Below are positions 21,440-33,639 of a stretch of DNA of 64,000 nt, one piece after another. This DNA comes from Bryoerythrophyllum caledonicum (lineage: Eukaryota > Streptophyta > Bryopsida > Pottiales > Pottiaceae), in contig OZ020520.1 in the NCBI GenBank assembly GCA_963971425.1, positions 27,063,535-27,127,534 on the forward strand, in the 5' to 3' direction. The notes under the pieces are model-generated. The model did not search any database. It was given only the letters and a program-made list of their open reading frames with translations, and was not told the DNA's origin. The position numbers were made by a program, and so were the translations under genes. Numbering within the stretch: the first letter of the stretch is position 1; each line of letters starts with the position of its first letter.

Positions 21440-21649
21440 TTAACTCCTAAAGAACCAAGGCACCTCAGAGGAATCTCTACACTGCCAAGATGAACTATCT
21501 GAAAATGTAACCCTATGACCCTCTCCTAAACTTGTGTGAGATGATGTGGTAAAAAAATTGTGAATTTTGACGGTGTGGATTGAAAGATAATTGCTATCAA
21601 AGTGGAAAATTTTGTCCTCCGAGCAGACCCTTGGTTCTTCTAGAGTTAA
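21440..21649 (+). mobile_element. Short TTAA element Z2 (210 bp)
   Basis: TTAACTCCTAAAGAACCAAG at the left and GGTTCTTCTAGAGTTAA at the right. It lies 54 bp downstream of Z1 in the same orientation and aligns with it end to end. Confidence 0.7.
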
Positions 21650-22689
21650 CAACTTCAAACACTTATTGGCTTGGCATATCTCAGTGCTATTAGTTTTTGG
21701 AGGGGGAGGTTGTAGACAAAACCTATCCTACTTTTTATTTGGGTGGGTCATTTCTTAACACGTAAAACCCCCTATTAGTGATTAAATTATCATGGTGGGG
21801 CCCATATAGTTGATATAGACCGTAGGCGTCAATTGTGGCATTAAATCGTCCAAAAAAAACTCTAGATTCCCAACATAAGAGAGCCCAGACCACATTTATG
21901 TGTTTGGATGTATTTTGTTGTGGCTGTAATTGATCATGATTATGGCGGTTGTTACATGATGCATTGTGTAATACTAAATTCAATATATGAAAAGCATAAC
22001 TTGTAACATTCAATTTTTTAAAATCACAACTTGTAACATTCTTGTAGGTTATAGAGAGAAGACATATCATAAGAATCCTTGGTAGAGGTTAGCTATAAAT
22101 AAATAAATGTATTGTTCAATATGATTTTGATCTTGGGTTTTTTTAATTATCTAACTCCATCTTTCTTAATAGAAAAAGGTTCATATATGATTTCAACTGC
22201 TCATTATGTTGAATTAAGGGCCACTTGCAATTTTATACAATCCATTAACGCGCAAATTTTGTTTGCGCATCAACTTCGTAAGAATATTGTCAAACTACAT
22301 CATATAATGTTCAAATTGAATTAGTACAAACCCCTATTCCATAAATTTTTGAATAGTCATCACCTTTTATGCAATAATTCTATTAGCGTAATTTATCTAA
22401 TGATGGAATTATACATTTATATTAATACTACTATAAATAACTATATATGAAGTAGAAATAACAAAATATCATCAAAAAGGGTTCCAATAATTGAAAAGTA
22501 AAATTTGGATGATCCTAAGCACCATGTTTTAGATGATTTTGAAAGAGGTTTATATATTAGCTAAATCATTGCAAATGAAAATAATGTCAACTTAAATTAA
22601 TACTTATTCATCATATGTACAAAAATGTGAAATTCAGCCATTGTTCATGTAAAAGTATTTGAATAGGATTTATTGATTTCATAGGATGT
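21650..22689. other. AT-rich gene-free stretch
   Basis: No coding frame of note, no terminal repeats and no similarity to other parts of the window were seen. Confidence 0.5.
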
Positions 22690-22719
22690 GTGTAGTGAAA
22701 ACAAAGCCAAATATAATTT

Positions 22720-23520
22720 TATTACATGTACTAGGTATATAAGATCTAAAATAATCACATGTGTTTGTTTCTCCCTTGCAGTAAAAGGTCCCTTTACTTG
22801 TGTCGAAAAAATAATAAAAATAATAATCACATGTGCAAGATACATAATAATTAAAATAATCAATAATACTTAAGATAGACATATGTGAGGGACACATGAC
22901 ATTCAAAGCATCAATATATGTAGAATACATGACTATTGAAACAATCACATGACATATGGAAGAAATTTCCAAGATACAAGATGACTTTAACAATTATGTC
23001 ACCAAAACCTATCGGGTTGTTGTCAACACATTGAGTTAGAATCTTTTCTAGTATTCTTACGTTTTTTACACCCTTTTGACATTGTTTTCAACTCTTCATT
23101 AAAAAAATGTCAGATTTTGAGTGTCAGAAATAACCCCATTTTCTACTTGTGTACATATGGAACACATACGTCTCGTATACAAGAATGTCAAAACAACCGG
23201 ATTTGTAAGAGAGTTGAAACAATCATATGTTAAAAGACAAATAAGTCCAAGACACATGTTTATTAAAACACTCATATGTACAAGAGTTGTGTTAGTTAAA
23301 ATAATCATGTATACATGACAATTAGCAGTTGAAGCAATCATATGTGTTGGACATCTAACAATCATTATAATCATAATTGCCAAACATATGGCAGTTACAA
23401 CAACCATATATGTCAAGTACATGGAATTTACATCAAACCTATGTGTCATACACATGACATTCACCTTGATTATATCTGTCAACAACATGACAAAAACAAC
23501 AATCTCATTTGTTGTATTTG
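22720..23520. repeat. Degenerate minisatellite built on ATCATATGTG / ACACATGACA words
   Basis: A loose ~40-bp period: roughly AAACAATCATATGTG, a few bases, GACACATGACATTGA, repeated about 15 times with drift and a break at about 22990-23140. A further single unit occurs at 31608-31640. Open frames here are low-complexity by-products. Confidence 0.6.
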
Positions 23521-24255
23521 ACAATTGCATAACAATTACAAAATCTCTTTGAGCTGAAAACAATTGTACATGTCATATATATCAAGTGCATTATGATTAT
23601 GTATATATATGTATATTTTTAAAATTGATTTATCTATTTAATTTTATTTTTGAGCGCAACAAAATATATTGATTGTTTGTGCTTAGACCAAAGTATTAGA
23701 ATATAGCCACGCTTATCAATTAAGAAAGAACCACAATATTTAAACAAAAGCACATCAATGATTCTTTGAATCATATATAAGTGAAATTTAATTGGAATGT
23801 GGTCTTGTTTCCTATGTGTTCAATTTAAAATGTCTACTTTTATATTGAAAACATAGGAAAGTAGGCATTTCATATTGAACACAAGTTGGAACAAAAATCA
23901 TACATATTCATCACATGTAATGATAATATTTGAAAGGATTTACTCAATTGCACAATTAACATTTCATAGTCATTCAAGACACATTCCAAAATCAATATTA
24001 CAAATTTAGGTAATTCAAATATAAATGTTGCCAAATTACATGTTTGAGGCTTCGAATACAAAGGAAATACTAAACATTAACCATACCTGCAAATTACAAA
24101 TACTATTCAAAAACATATTTCAACTATAACATTTTAAGGTTTCCTTGGATAATAAGGTTGATAATATCAATGCAATTTATCTAGATATTGGTATTTTTTC
24201 TCAATACATCTAGTATATATTTAGTAGATTGATATCTAATTTACTTAGTCATATA
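23521..24255. other. AT-rich gene-free stretch
   Basis: Nothing recognisable beyond short AT-rich runs. Confidence 0.5.
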
Positions 24256-24260
24256 TTCTA

Positions 24261-24415
24261 CAAAAAAAAAAAAAAAAAACACCGGAGGTGACCGGCGTGA
24301 ATAAAGTGTTTGTTTGGTCCACCACTAAAGCAATGTCCACTAGACAAAGGATTAGTAGTATAATACTACTTCCCCCTCTTGAGGGTTGACACTATAGAAT
24401 AAGCAACTCAAAAAG
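24261..24415 (-). mobile_element. SINE 3' part, inverted orientation
   Basis: The A-run at 24261-24278 is the complement of the T-tail. It is followed by the inverse of the shared SINE tail (AATAAAGTGTTTGTTTGG, TAGTAGTA, CTTCCCCCTCTTGAGGGT). It matches 59797-59905 (same orientation) and, inverted, 31363-31450 and the 3' part of 26624-26948. The tRNA-like head is missing. Confidence 0.65.
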
Positions 24416-24755
24416 AGCCATTTAAGTTTGATGGGAAGGTAAAGAGTGTAGAGCATATGGCAGTGGAGTCATAGTTTGCTAATTGTTGAAACGCATGGAG
24501 GAAGATAAAAAAATTCTTCACTTTAAACCCAATAGTCTTTCAATCTGTGGGATCAAAGATTATGAAAATTTGTGAGCATGTGGGTTTATAAGCCTAGACT
24601 ATAATCGTATGGTTGGAGATTAAAATAATTACTTTGTTTTTCATTTTCACTATGTTGCATTGCAATTAGGAACTTTGAAGCAATTATGATGAGTAACATT
24701 CAAGGAATTTTAGGTGTAAAAGAATCTATAAATTTGTATCAATATGGTTTTAGAA

Positions 24756-25603
24756 TTAACTGCTGAAGGAATGAGACTATGTTTCTCCCAAAACCCCCTC
24801 CAAAACCGCCTTTAAAAGATGAGATGTTACAAGACTAATTGAAACAACTTTTCACTCTTTCAACCATACAAGCTTTAAGCTAACCACTACAAGGAGACGC
24901 TTTCAACAATTCGTAAAGTTTGACCGCACAAATTGTAAGATGAAAAGCTTTTGAAAAGTGCAATATAGTTTTTTCTTCCCTCCATGAACATGATCATGAT
25001 ACTCGGACTCAAGAGAATGGCATATTTTCTTACTACACATAGCAAGATTCCTATAGATCTATGTTCTATCTTGTGTTAAATCATTGCATGCCAAAAATCA
25101 CAAGTGCTCAAGATGTATAAAAGATAGCCATTTTCTAAGGAGACTATTTTATTTCTTAAATAAAGAACTAATTAATTCTTAAATAGAATCTAAACTTCGA
25201 AAATGGGTAGGATTATTATGCTTTCTTTTATTAGAGAAAAGATTTTTGAAGAAAAAGTAAAATCCTTAACTTCTATGCGTATTAAATTTAAAGCAATGAG
25301 GGTCGCCAAGAACTTTCCTTCATTGCTACCCACCTCAAAAAAGTGCACTGTTCAACTCTATAGAACCTCGCTCAATTGCCCCAAACTTGTGCTTTCTGTG
25401 TATGAAGCACCACAACTTTTTTCCCTATGAACTTTTTTTTAAAAATTAAAATTTACGTTAAAAAAAAAAACATTCCCTCAAAAATAACCTATATTCCTAT
25501 TCCCACTAATTTTTTCAAAAATGAATCTTCTATATTAGATATTTAGAACCTGCCCAAACTCAATTTGTACCCTGCTTGTACAAATTGTCCTCTGGGGGGT
25601 TAA
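24756..25603 (+). mobile_element. TTAA element family Y, copy Y1 (848 bp)
   Basis: Left end TTAACTGCTGAAGGAATGAG, right end TCTGGGGGGTTAA. It is colinear with Y2, and with Y3 and Y4 in inverse orientation. Its internal CTTGTGTTAAATCATTGC is the unoccupied site for the T element nested in Y2 (35030-35938). Confidence 0.7.
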
Positions 25604-26146
25604 AAATCAACACAAGAATTAATAGAGCTTTAGTTGGGATATAAACGTAAAGGGTTATCTTTACGTCCTCTACAGTAAATTTCCTCACCCTCCAAAAGTA
25701 CAGAAGTCATACCACCTTACAGTCCTCTCCCAATACGTCAAGGGCTATAATTTTGTCTGTGATGGCCGCTCATAATATCTGTGTCACTAATCAAAGTACT
25801 ACTTTGAAAGATCCTGAAAGCAGGAGCCAAGATTGAATTGCCCCAATCGTGCTACCATGGAACACAGGACGCCTGACCCCCAAGTACCAAAAGTTTTTTT
25901 TCACATGAGTCCTATGTTGCATGTAAATTCTCTCCATTTCATGGATGATGACAACTAGAAAGTCCAATGATACATTTACACCCAAGGATTTGGATCGAAT
26001 AGCAGTACACTGATTAGCTCTACGATGGAATGTAGGAAAGAAGTCTCACGCATTGTACCATTCAACGGTGTCCGGATTGGTCCTATTACCCTGCCAAAAC
26101 GGAAAACATGGAGGTCTGGAGTTTAGGTTCAGGGTTTAGGTTTGAC
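25604..26146. other. Gene-free stretch
   Basis: No supported gene or element; includes an isolated telomere-like AGGGTTTAGGTTT at about 26132. Confidence 0.5.
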
Positions 26147-26366
26147 CTCAACAGGACCAAGGCCTCTTAGAGGAATCTCTATTCCATTGATTGAAGGCTA
26201 TCAAAATGAAGTTTTTGAGAATGTGTCCGATTGATCATTTTCTAAACTTATATGAGATAATGTGGTAAATTTTTTTGTGAAGATTGACCGTACAAATTGA
26301 AATATGATTATGATCAAAGTGAAAAGTTTTGTACCCTGCAAGCACACTTGGTCCCTAAGGGGTTAA
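26147..26366 (+). mobile_element. Short TTAA element Z3 (~220 bp)
   Basis: The left end is degenerate (CTCAACAGGACCAAGG) and the right end intact (GGTCCCTAAGGGGTTAA). The body aligns with Z1 and Z2. Confidence 0.6.
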
Positions 26367-26372
26367 GAGTTT

Positions 26373-26512
26373 AGGTAGACATGCATGGAAGAAAAGAGGC
26401 AAACCCTCTTTCCTAAATCCTAAACTAAGGTAGGATAACCTCTACTATTACGCATTCAATTAGGGTTTAGGGTTTATCCTTTGCCTCTTTCCTTCCATGC
26501 ATGTCTACACAT
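26373..26512. repeat. Hairpin: ~31-nt inverted repeat with ~75-nt loop
   Basis: Arms GTAGACATGCATGGAAGAAA (from 26377) and, inverted, TTTCCTTCCATGCATGTCTA (to 26510), with GAGGCAAA also paired. The loop holds CCTAAACT and AGGGTTTAGGGTTTA (two telomere-type units). It could form an RNA hairpin of precursor size if transcribed. Confidence 0.7.
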
Positions 26513-26611
26513 ATTGATGGCATTCCATGCAACATTCTTGGATCTACCAATCTCACTCTGAAATGTTTGTTAAGAATTATGTTGATTTGCTTGCTAAGGC
26601 ATTTTAAAATA

Positions 26612-26960
26612 TGCAAAAACTCAGGCACCACGGCTTTGGTGTAGTGGTTTGAGTCATGGCACACCAATGAGGTGGTTGTGAGTTCAAGTCCGCATGCTAG
26701 CGTGGTGCCTACCACCATAGTCCATCCAAACATGGTGGGGCTCTTAAGACCTCGTTGTATGGGTACCCAAAAAGACCTTGGGGGGGATGACATGTCGGTT
26801 GTCTTTAAGGTACTCAGTGTAGACAAGTGTTTACCCTTGGAAGGGAGAAGTAGTTCTATTACACTATCCTATGTTTTCATTGAAGAGAATGAACAAACAC
26901 TATATTCACGCCAGAGTTTTTTTTTTTTTTTTTTGGTTTTGTTTTGGTTGCAAAAACTCA
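26612..26960 (+). mobile_element. tRNA-derived SINE with target-site duplications
   Basis: The insertion proper is 26624-26948, flanked by the 12-bp direct repeat TGCAAAAACTCA (26612-26623 and 26949-26960). The head (26624-26709, 86 nt) is tRNA-like: GGCACCAC and GTGGTGCC form an 8-bp acceptor-like stem, TGGTGTAGTGG fits an A box, and GTTCAAGTCC fits a B box. The body ends in the shared tail (AACAAACACTATATTCACGCC), then an 18-nt T run and GGTTTTG-type sequence. Pol III promoter and T-rich end are as in some plant SINE families. It is the only copy in the window with a head. Confidence 0.85.
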
Positions 26961-27254
26961 TCATAGAATAGGGTTCATGGCAACGAATTGAATGAAATTG
27001 GTTAGTAATTTTATGTTTTGTGAGGTTAGATTTCCAAAATCTAAGATTGTGGTCAGGGTTAAAATTTTGGGGGAAGTTAACTTCTTTTCTCCAAAAACTC
27101 TAATTGTCCTAAGGTGGACTTTCAAATTTAGGATAGATTCTCAAGATGTGAATTTTTGTTACGGATGTTTTAAGATGCAAGGTGCATATAGTTGGAATAT
27201 AAAATGACTTTCTGTAATTAACCTGTGATCAGGAAAATAATGTAAGCTCAGAAT

Positions 27255-27452
27255 ACTGATTTTGGTATTTAGTGTCATGCATAGAGAATGACTTGTAAAT
27301 GCTATAAGTAAATACTCTCGATAAATATGTCTACAATGATTGAATAGTTTAAATTGTTGTGCTCTTAGTAAAAATTGTCATCAAAAGTAAAAACTTATAG
27401 CATTTACAAGCCATTGACTTATGCATAACACTAAATACCAAAATCATTGTAG
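27255..27452. repeat. Fold-back: ~60-bp inverted repeat
   Basis: Arms GATTTTGGTATTTAGTGTCA (from 27258) and, inverted, AACACTAAATACCAAAATCA (to 27447). They also pair through CTTGTAAATGCTATAAGT, leaving a ~65-nt loop. Confidence 0.7.
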
Positions 27453-28541
27453 TTGTCGTCAACTCTGTGGATTCCGATTCCTGGTGCTACACCTGTAATG
27501 TCAATTAGACATGCTATTTGAAGTGGGTTTGATTCACAAGTTATTATTTTTAGATTTTCCAAAAGAATTCTTCTACCGATACAAATATTTGACTCCAAGG
27601 AGAGTCAATATTTTCTCTCCTACAGAAGATTTTTTAATTTTTTTTAAAAAAAAAATGCTCACATATTATTCTTTTCTTTTTTTGGCAGAAATAAATCGAA
27701 ATTTACATTGCAAAGGAAGAACCAATGAAACAAAAGATGCGCCAAGACTTATTTTCCTGTTTGATTTTATTATTATTTTTTCTAGATTGATCGAATTTTT
27801 AATGTATCTGTAGTTTAATTTATATTTCTAAAGTTAGTTATTTGAAAGCTTCGTCTTCACATTTTTCTCTTCTGACATTCATCTTATACATGCATTGTAT
27901 GAAAATTTGTAACACCATAAATTTGTTGAATATGTAGAAATGTAGATTGTTCCATCAATCTGTTTTGAATTCACCTCCTTAAACAATTTTCAATCTTGTT
28001 CTTTCTACTCAAAGAAGTGGAATTAGAATTTGAGGAATTGAAATTGCATAAAAATAAATTGTGTATTCACGATGTTGTAGACTTTATTTCTAATATCATT
28101 CTCATAAGAATGCTTCACCCCTCCATCACCTCCAAAATTTGGTGTAAATGGAATTAGACTATGTATACGTATTGGTAATGAGCTAAGACCTTATGTAGGA
28201 ACTTGACACGTTAGCAAAAGAGGGACATGAAGAAGCTCAAAGGTATGCAAAATATCCATTTGAGCACGCACATGCAACTCCACACTATTTTCAAAAGAAT
28301 GGATGGCCTTCCATAGGATCACCCCATACAAGGGACGCGTACAATTTTTTGAATAGATATCTAAGAAGACACGACTACAAGAGTGACCTTGAAATCATCA
28401 CTCACAAATTTCCCCACATTGAAAACATTACTTTAGGTAATGGAGACATTGACAATGAAATTTCTACAATTTTTTGGAAAAACCCTACAACTACGAATCT
28501 GAAATTAACATGCCACACATGATAATATTTGGAAAATGGTC
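27453..28541. other. AT-rich gene-free stretch
   Basis: An open frame at 27511-27813 is AT-rich, low-complexity and unsupported. Nothing else seen. Confidence 0.5.
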
Positions 28542-29336
28542 TTAATCCCTATAGGCCCAATGTCCTATCCGGGTACATTTTGGGTTTGGGTAGGGTACCA
28601 CGTTCTCAAATTTAGTTGGGATGTTCTAAGATTTTTTTATTGAATGAGAAACTTTTGAATAGCTTTCCATAGACATAATTCTTGTAGAATCCGACTTATG
28701 GTTCAAAAATTACAATTAATTTTTGGTGACATAAGCAAATTTGTGTGACCTATGACAAATAGTGTAGCAAATCCTAATAAATTATGAATTCAATAGAAAT
28801 TAGGCTTTTGGTCCATTGTTTAAAAAGAAAATAAAATCTTTGAAAGGATATGCAAATCTCTGCATCTATCAAAGGAATTTTTGAATTTCAAAAAGTTGAG
28901 AAGGATGTGTTATATGCAAAACTTGTTAGTGTATTGTCAACACTCAACACATTGCAAGAATTTTAGGGACATCTTCTACCCCTCTTCAACTTCTAAAATT
29001 TGATGCACATGTGCCTAACATGATCCTTCATTAGTTGAAATTAGAAAACCACAACCCGTAGTGCAAAAAGTTGTCATGGAAGGTGGTCAAAGTTTCCTAA
29101 AGGTGTTTGATATGACCTCAAATAACTTCTTGTCTCACTTCAAATGCTAATATCTTTCAATACGTGCGGTCAAACGTCCCAAATTTTCCACCACACACTC
29201 TTATACAACTTCAGTACAAGATCCTACCCTTACATTTTGAAAAACAATGTTTTGTATCATTCTATGTTGAATGCGCTAAAAATGGCAAATTTGAAGTGTT
29301 TTTGGTGTGAAAATGCCTTGGGCCTTTCGGAATTAA
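28542..29336 (-). mobile_element. TTAA element family C, copy C1 (795 bp)
   Basis: Left end TTAATCCCTATAGGCCCAAT, right end GGGCCTTTCGGAATTAA. The body is the inverse of C2 (51406-52212), for example GGGACATCTTCTACCC here against GGGTAGAAGATGTCC there. Confidence 0.7.
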
Positions 29337-29931
29337 ACAACTCTTATTTGGAATTTAAATATTTCCATTCATAACATGTCCAATATGCACCTTTACTGAC
29401 CAAGACACATGGCTTTACATATTGATAAAATGCCAACATCATCACATACACTCTTTGATTGTCAAGAGACACATTAAACCGGTGTGGGAAATGTGAAAGC
29501 TAATTGTATCTTCAAACAAATCTTGTTTTTTTATAGTCATGAATGTCAAAACCTTCAATAATTTTCCATGAGAAAAGTCAGTCCCCAAGTGGCTATTACC
29601 ATGCACATGTGGTACCTAAAGATGTCATTGCAATGCTACATTCAAACCAAACATATTATGCATCAAAGGATTACCATGCAAAGACCCTCTACCAATCCAT
29701 ATATACCCAAATCTAACTATCCAAATCATTGAGTTCAAATATTGTTATGATAGATTTTCACATCAACAATTATATAAAAGATAAACAAATATCAACCACT
29801 TATCAACAATATCACTACACTTGGGTGGAAGGTGGATCCCCTTATTGTCATTATAGCTAGTGCCCGAGCTACTACCTTTGTTCCATCAATGTCAATTCTC
29901 AAAGAAACATTTATAAACCCCATTTACTCAA
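29337..29931. other. Gene-free stretch
   Basis: Nothing recognisable. Confidence 0.5.
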
Positions 29932-30864
29932 TTAACCCCTAAAGGACCAGAGTCTCCTTCGGGGGGATTTCTGATTGTGGGCAGGTTCCTAAAATTTTAA
30001 AAAAATCCTTTTTCTCTAATTTTTTAATTCTAGATTGCCTCTGATAAGAGCTTTGTGGACATATTTTTATTTTATTTTTTGGATTTGTGGTTTGAAAGTT
30101 AGTACCACTTAAAGCCAAAAGTGGGGACACCGGGCACCTCCAAAATTTTTGACAAAAGTTTCTATTGACATTGAGATTTTTCACACATATAAAGAATATT
30201 TCCCTTTTTAGAAATTTTCAAAAAAAAATCTTGTCTTTAGTGTAAAAAGGCATTTTATTCCAAGTCAAACATTTTCACACATTGTCGGGCAACTGGGGAA
30301 AAAAACTTCATCAATTCTACATAAAACCTAGAGATCTTCATATTTTTCACTTTTTATTTTTTCAACAACAATATGTGGTGAAACCCTTCTTATTGACCGT
30401 TTGGATTATCATTTGAATACATACGTAGTTCACAAAAAAATAAAACGTGAAATGACAATTTTTGAACTTGTTCTCCTTGCACACTTGTTTTGAATATGCT
30501 ACACCCCTTTTTTACCTCTAAAATTTGGTGTGTTGGGAAATAACATCATGCTTAAGACAATGGTAAAAGATTTAGACCTTGTACAATGCAAAAATTTGAT
30601 ACAAAGTGAAGTCAAAGTCTGCTGATCTACTCAACGAAGGGAAGCAAATGAACCATTGTTTTGACTTTAAACACTAAAATCTATCAATCCGTGCAGTGGA
30701 TTGAAACCAAAATTTCATGGCATGTTGATATAGAAGTCTATTTTAAGATCTTATGGTTGAAAATCCAAAATTCACATTAAAATGTGATTTTCATGTCTCT
30801 TTTTGGCAGTGGGAGTTTTGGACTGGTTTTAGAGCGAAAGTGGTCATGGTCCTTTAGGGGTTAA
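29932..30864 (-). mobile_element. TTAA element family T, copy T5 (933 bp), full length
   Basis: Begins TTAACCCCTAAAGGACCAGA and ends GGTCCTTTAGGGGTTAA, an almost perfect terminal inverted repeat. It aligns over its whole length with T1 in inverse orientation. It has no shared reading frame. Confidence 0.85.
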
Positions 30865-31360
30865 GAATACATTTAAGATCATCAATACTATCGCACTCTA
30901 ACATGGGATGTCCATGCTTCTGCATAAAAGAAAAGTTCAAAACAGCCAACCCATTCTGAGATTACAAGATACCCAATAAAACTTACTATACATCACAAAC
31001 TATAGGCCAAGTATCCTCTGTAGACACCACCTTATCCCATTTTACTTGCCACTCGGCACCTTTCCATCTCCATGTACGATTATCTGTTGCTGGATACCCT
31101 ACGTGTTAATATGGTTTTGGACATAATTAATTTAGTATGGAGACTATTCAAAAAAATGGAAAATTCAAGGGATGTATCTAAGGTGATATCCATGTCGTAC
31201 CGAGGTTATACTCATTTAATATCTAGGCAATACTCATGTACTACCTAGGTGATACCTATTGTGCCTGAATCATTGTGAATTGGAAAAACAAATACTTTTG
31301 CAGGGAGTGTCCAGAACCAACTGATGCGTACTGTATGTATTTTTGGTTGCTTGTTACTTA
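30865..31360. other. Gene-free stretch
   Basis: Nothing recognisable. Confidence 0.5.
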
Positions 31361-31362
31361 TT

Positions 31363-31470
31363 ATGTATTGTCTACCCTCAAGAGGTATAAGTAGTTCCAT
31401 ACTACTAACCTATGTCATGTGGACATAGACTTTGTGGCGGAACAAACAAACAAACAAACACTCTATTCAC
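31363..31470 (+). mobile_element. SINE 3' part
   Basis: TGTCTACCCTCAAGAGGTAT, AAGTAGTTCCATACTACTAA, (AAAC)n and CACTCTATTCACGCC match the 3' half of the SINE at 26624-26948 and the inverted copies at 24261 and 59797. There is no tRNA-like head and only a weak tail. Confidence 0.6.
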
Positions 31471-31639
31471 GCCAACCTCCTTAAAAAAATCAGAGTTCTT
31501 CTTCTTTGGACTTGAGACAAAGATGTAGGTTTTACCAAATGCAAGCATAATCACAATCATATATCTTAGTGATAAGTATAATCCAAACCAAATGTATAAC
31601 ACCTAAAACAATCATATGTGAAGGACACATGACAGTTGA

Positions 31640-32636
31640 GTTTATAATGTTATTTCAAATTTAAGAAAAAAACTTCCTTTGGTACAAAAATTTCAAACTA
31701 CAAGTACTCAAAGTTTTCTCACCATGTCAAACATGATGTAAAAAAACTTCTATACCACATAAAAGTTAGAAAAGTTGTTTATACTCGCTTTTTCTTTTCG
31801 GGAAGAGAACTTCATCTATTGTTTTGACCATTTGGATTGAGATTTTATGAATCTTGAGTTTTGAAAATAAATATAAACTTACAATACTATGAGAGCAATC
31901 CAATTCAAAACTTATGTCTTCTATTTCTAACATCTAGTATACAATTAGCTAATTTGGTCATCATCATGAACCAAAAACTCCAAAATCTATTGTGCAAAAG
32001 TGTGAAAACTTTAAATTTTAAATATTAGGAATTTAGAAAAAGCATGTCGACCCTATTGATTCGGAAAGTAGGCTTTTCCAAAATTCAAATGTAACAACCT
32101 TTTGTATGTATAGTTGATTTTGATGATTCAAAAAAAATAAACAATCTGCTGTACTAGATTGTCATTCCTTTGGCTAGAAGTTGAAATAAATGTTTTTGAA
32201 GTATGTTATATATTTTGCACCACATGTGACAATTTTAAGAGTATATTTTGGTGAAACATAGCCAAGGAATATTAGGGGTTAATATTATTATTTGTTTATT
32301 CTTAATATCTACTTGATATCAAAGAGATTGGAAACATATCCTAACCAAACATGGAAGAACTAAGTGGTCTTTAATCTCAAGGTTGAACTACTTTTACACT
32401 TGAGAAGGGAAGATGAATGTTGCACCATGAATCTTAGACGCCTTTCTTCTCTTTGAAATAATTGTAGACTAATGTAGAGCTAATTAGGGCTAATTCTAAC
32501 AAATAGAAATGAGAAAGTAAGTCAAAATTTCTGGTATCTTTGCCGGACTTTACGAACAAATCCAACAATTCTAAGCTCATTTAGAAATCCTCCTCCTCGA
32601 AGATTCCAAAACCAAATGCAACCGAGTGCTAGAATG
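31640..32636. other. AT-rich stretch; one orphan TTAA-element end
   Basis: AT-rich and without a gene. ATTAGGGGTTAA at 32271-32282 looks like the right end of a TTAA element, but no matching left end was found. Confidence 0.4.
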
Positions 32637-32940
32637 TTAACCCTTACCCGTGAAGGTCCAAGTGTCTGTTAGGGGGACGATTTTTATTTTGGGTAGGTTC
32701 CTAAAATTTGAATCAATTTTTATTTTTTTGAATTTTTCATACTAAATTGTCTCTGTGATTAGAGCTTTGTGGAGGTTTTTTTAAAAAACTTTTTTGGATT
32801 CCTGGTTTGAAAGTTAGTACTACTCAAAGTTAGAAATGGGGACTCTAGGTAGCTCCAAAACTTTGCTAGAAGTTTCTTGGCATTGAGATTTTTCATACAT
32901 ATAGAGAATAAGCCATATCTTGACGTCTCGGTGTACTGTA

Positions 32941-33290
32941 CAATCAGCTCCCTTTACAACAGTCATGTTAGGTCTCCCTGTTATACATATAGCTGCTATA
33001 TTGAGCAGCTGTTATAATGGAAAGGGTGGGTGAAGGTTGTTACATGGGAATATTGAACGAATGGTTCTATCAAAGGATGACATTACTCATCTAGTTTTGA
33101 CATGCTTCATTCATCTAGTTCTGACATGCTTTATTCTCAATGGATGTCACGCGTGTGGAAATTTAGTTTGATGGATGTTGTTGTATTACCAAGTGACTAT
33201 TAAGGAGAGCAAATTTTTGTTCTGGACCCATGCTGCGTTTTATAATGAATTTTTTGTTGTATCAGACGGTGTTGTAAAGAGAGTCTATTG
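32941..33290. mobile_element. pogo/Tigger-like MITE (350 bp)
   Basis: Flanked by TA (32939-32940 and 33291-33292). The inverted ends are CAATCAGCTCCCTTTACAAC and, at the right, GTTGTAAAGAGAGTCTATTG. The subterminal GTTATACATATAGCTGCTAT..AGCAGCTGTTATAATGG is also partly palindromic. It has no coding capacity. Confidence 0.75.
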
Positions 33291-33639
33291 TACTACCTTC
33301 TTTGAGGATGTAAAAAAGAAATTCTTGTCTTATGTGTACAAAAACATTTTAACTCAAGTCAAACATTTTTACACATTTTGGGCAAGCAAGGAAAAATAGC
33401 TTTATCTTTTCTACATAAAACCTAGAGACTTCATATTTTTCATTTTTTTTTTGACAACAATATGTGGTGAGAACCTTCTAATTGACCGTTTGGATTATCA
33501 TTCTAAAACATATTCAATCAACAAAAAATGGAATGTGAATTGACAATTATAAAACCTCCACTTCTTGCACATTTTTTTTGGATATGCTACACCCCTTCTT
33601 TTCCTCTATAAATTGGTGGGTAGGGAACTAACATCATGC

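Noticed and set aside
32271-32282. Orphan TTAA-element right end ATTAGGGGTTAA
   Set aside because: No matching left end or family body upstream; could be chance.
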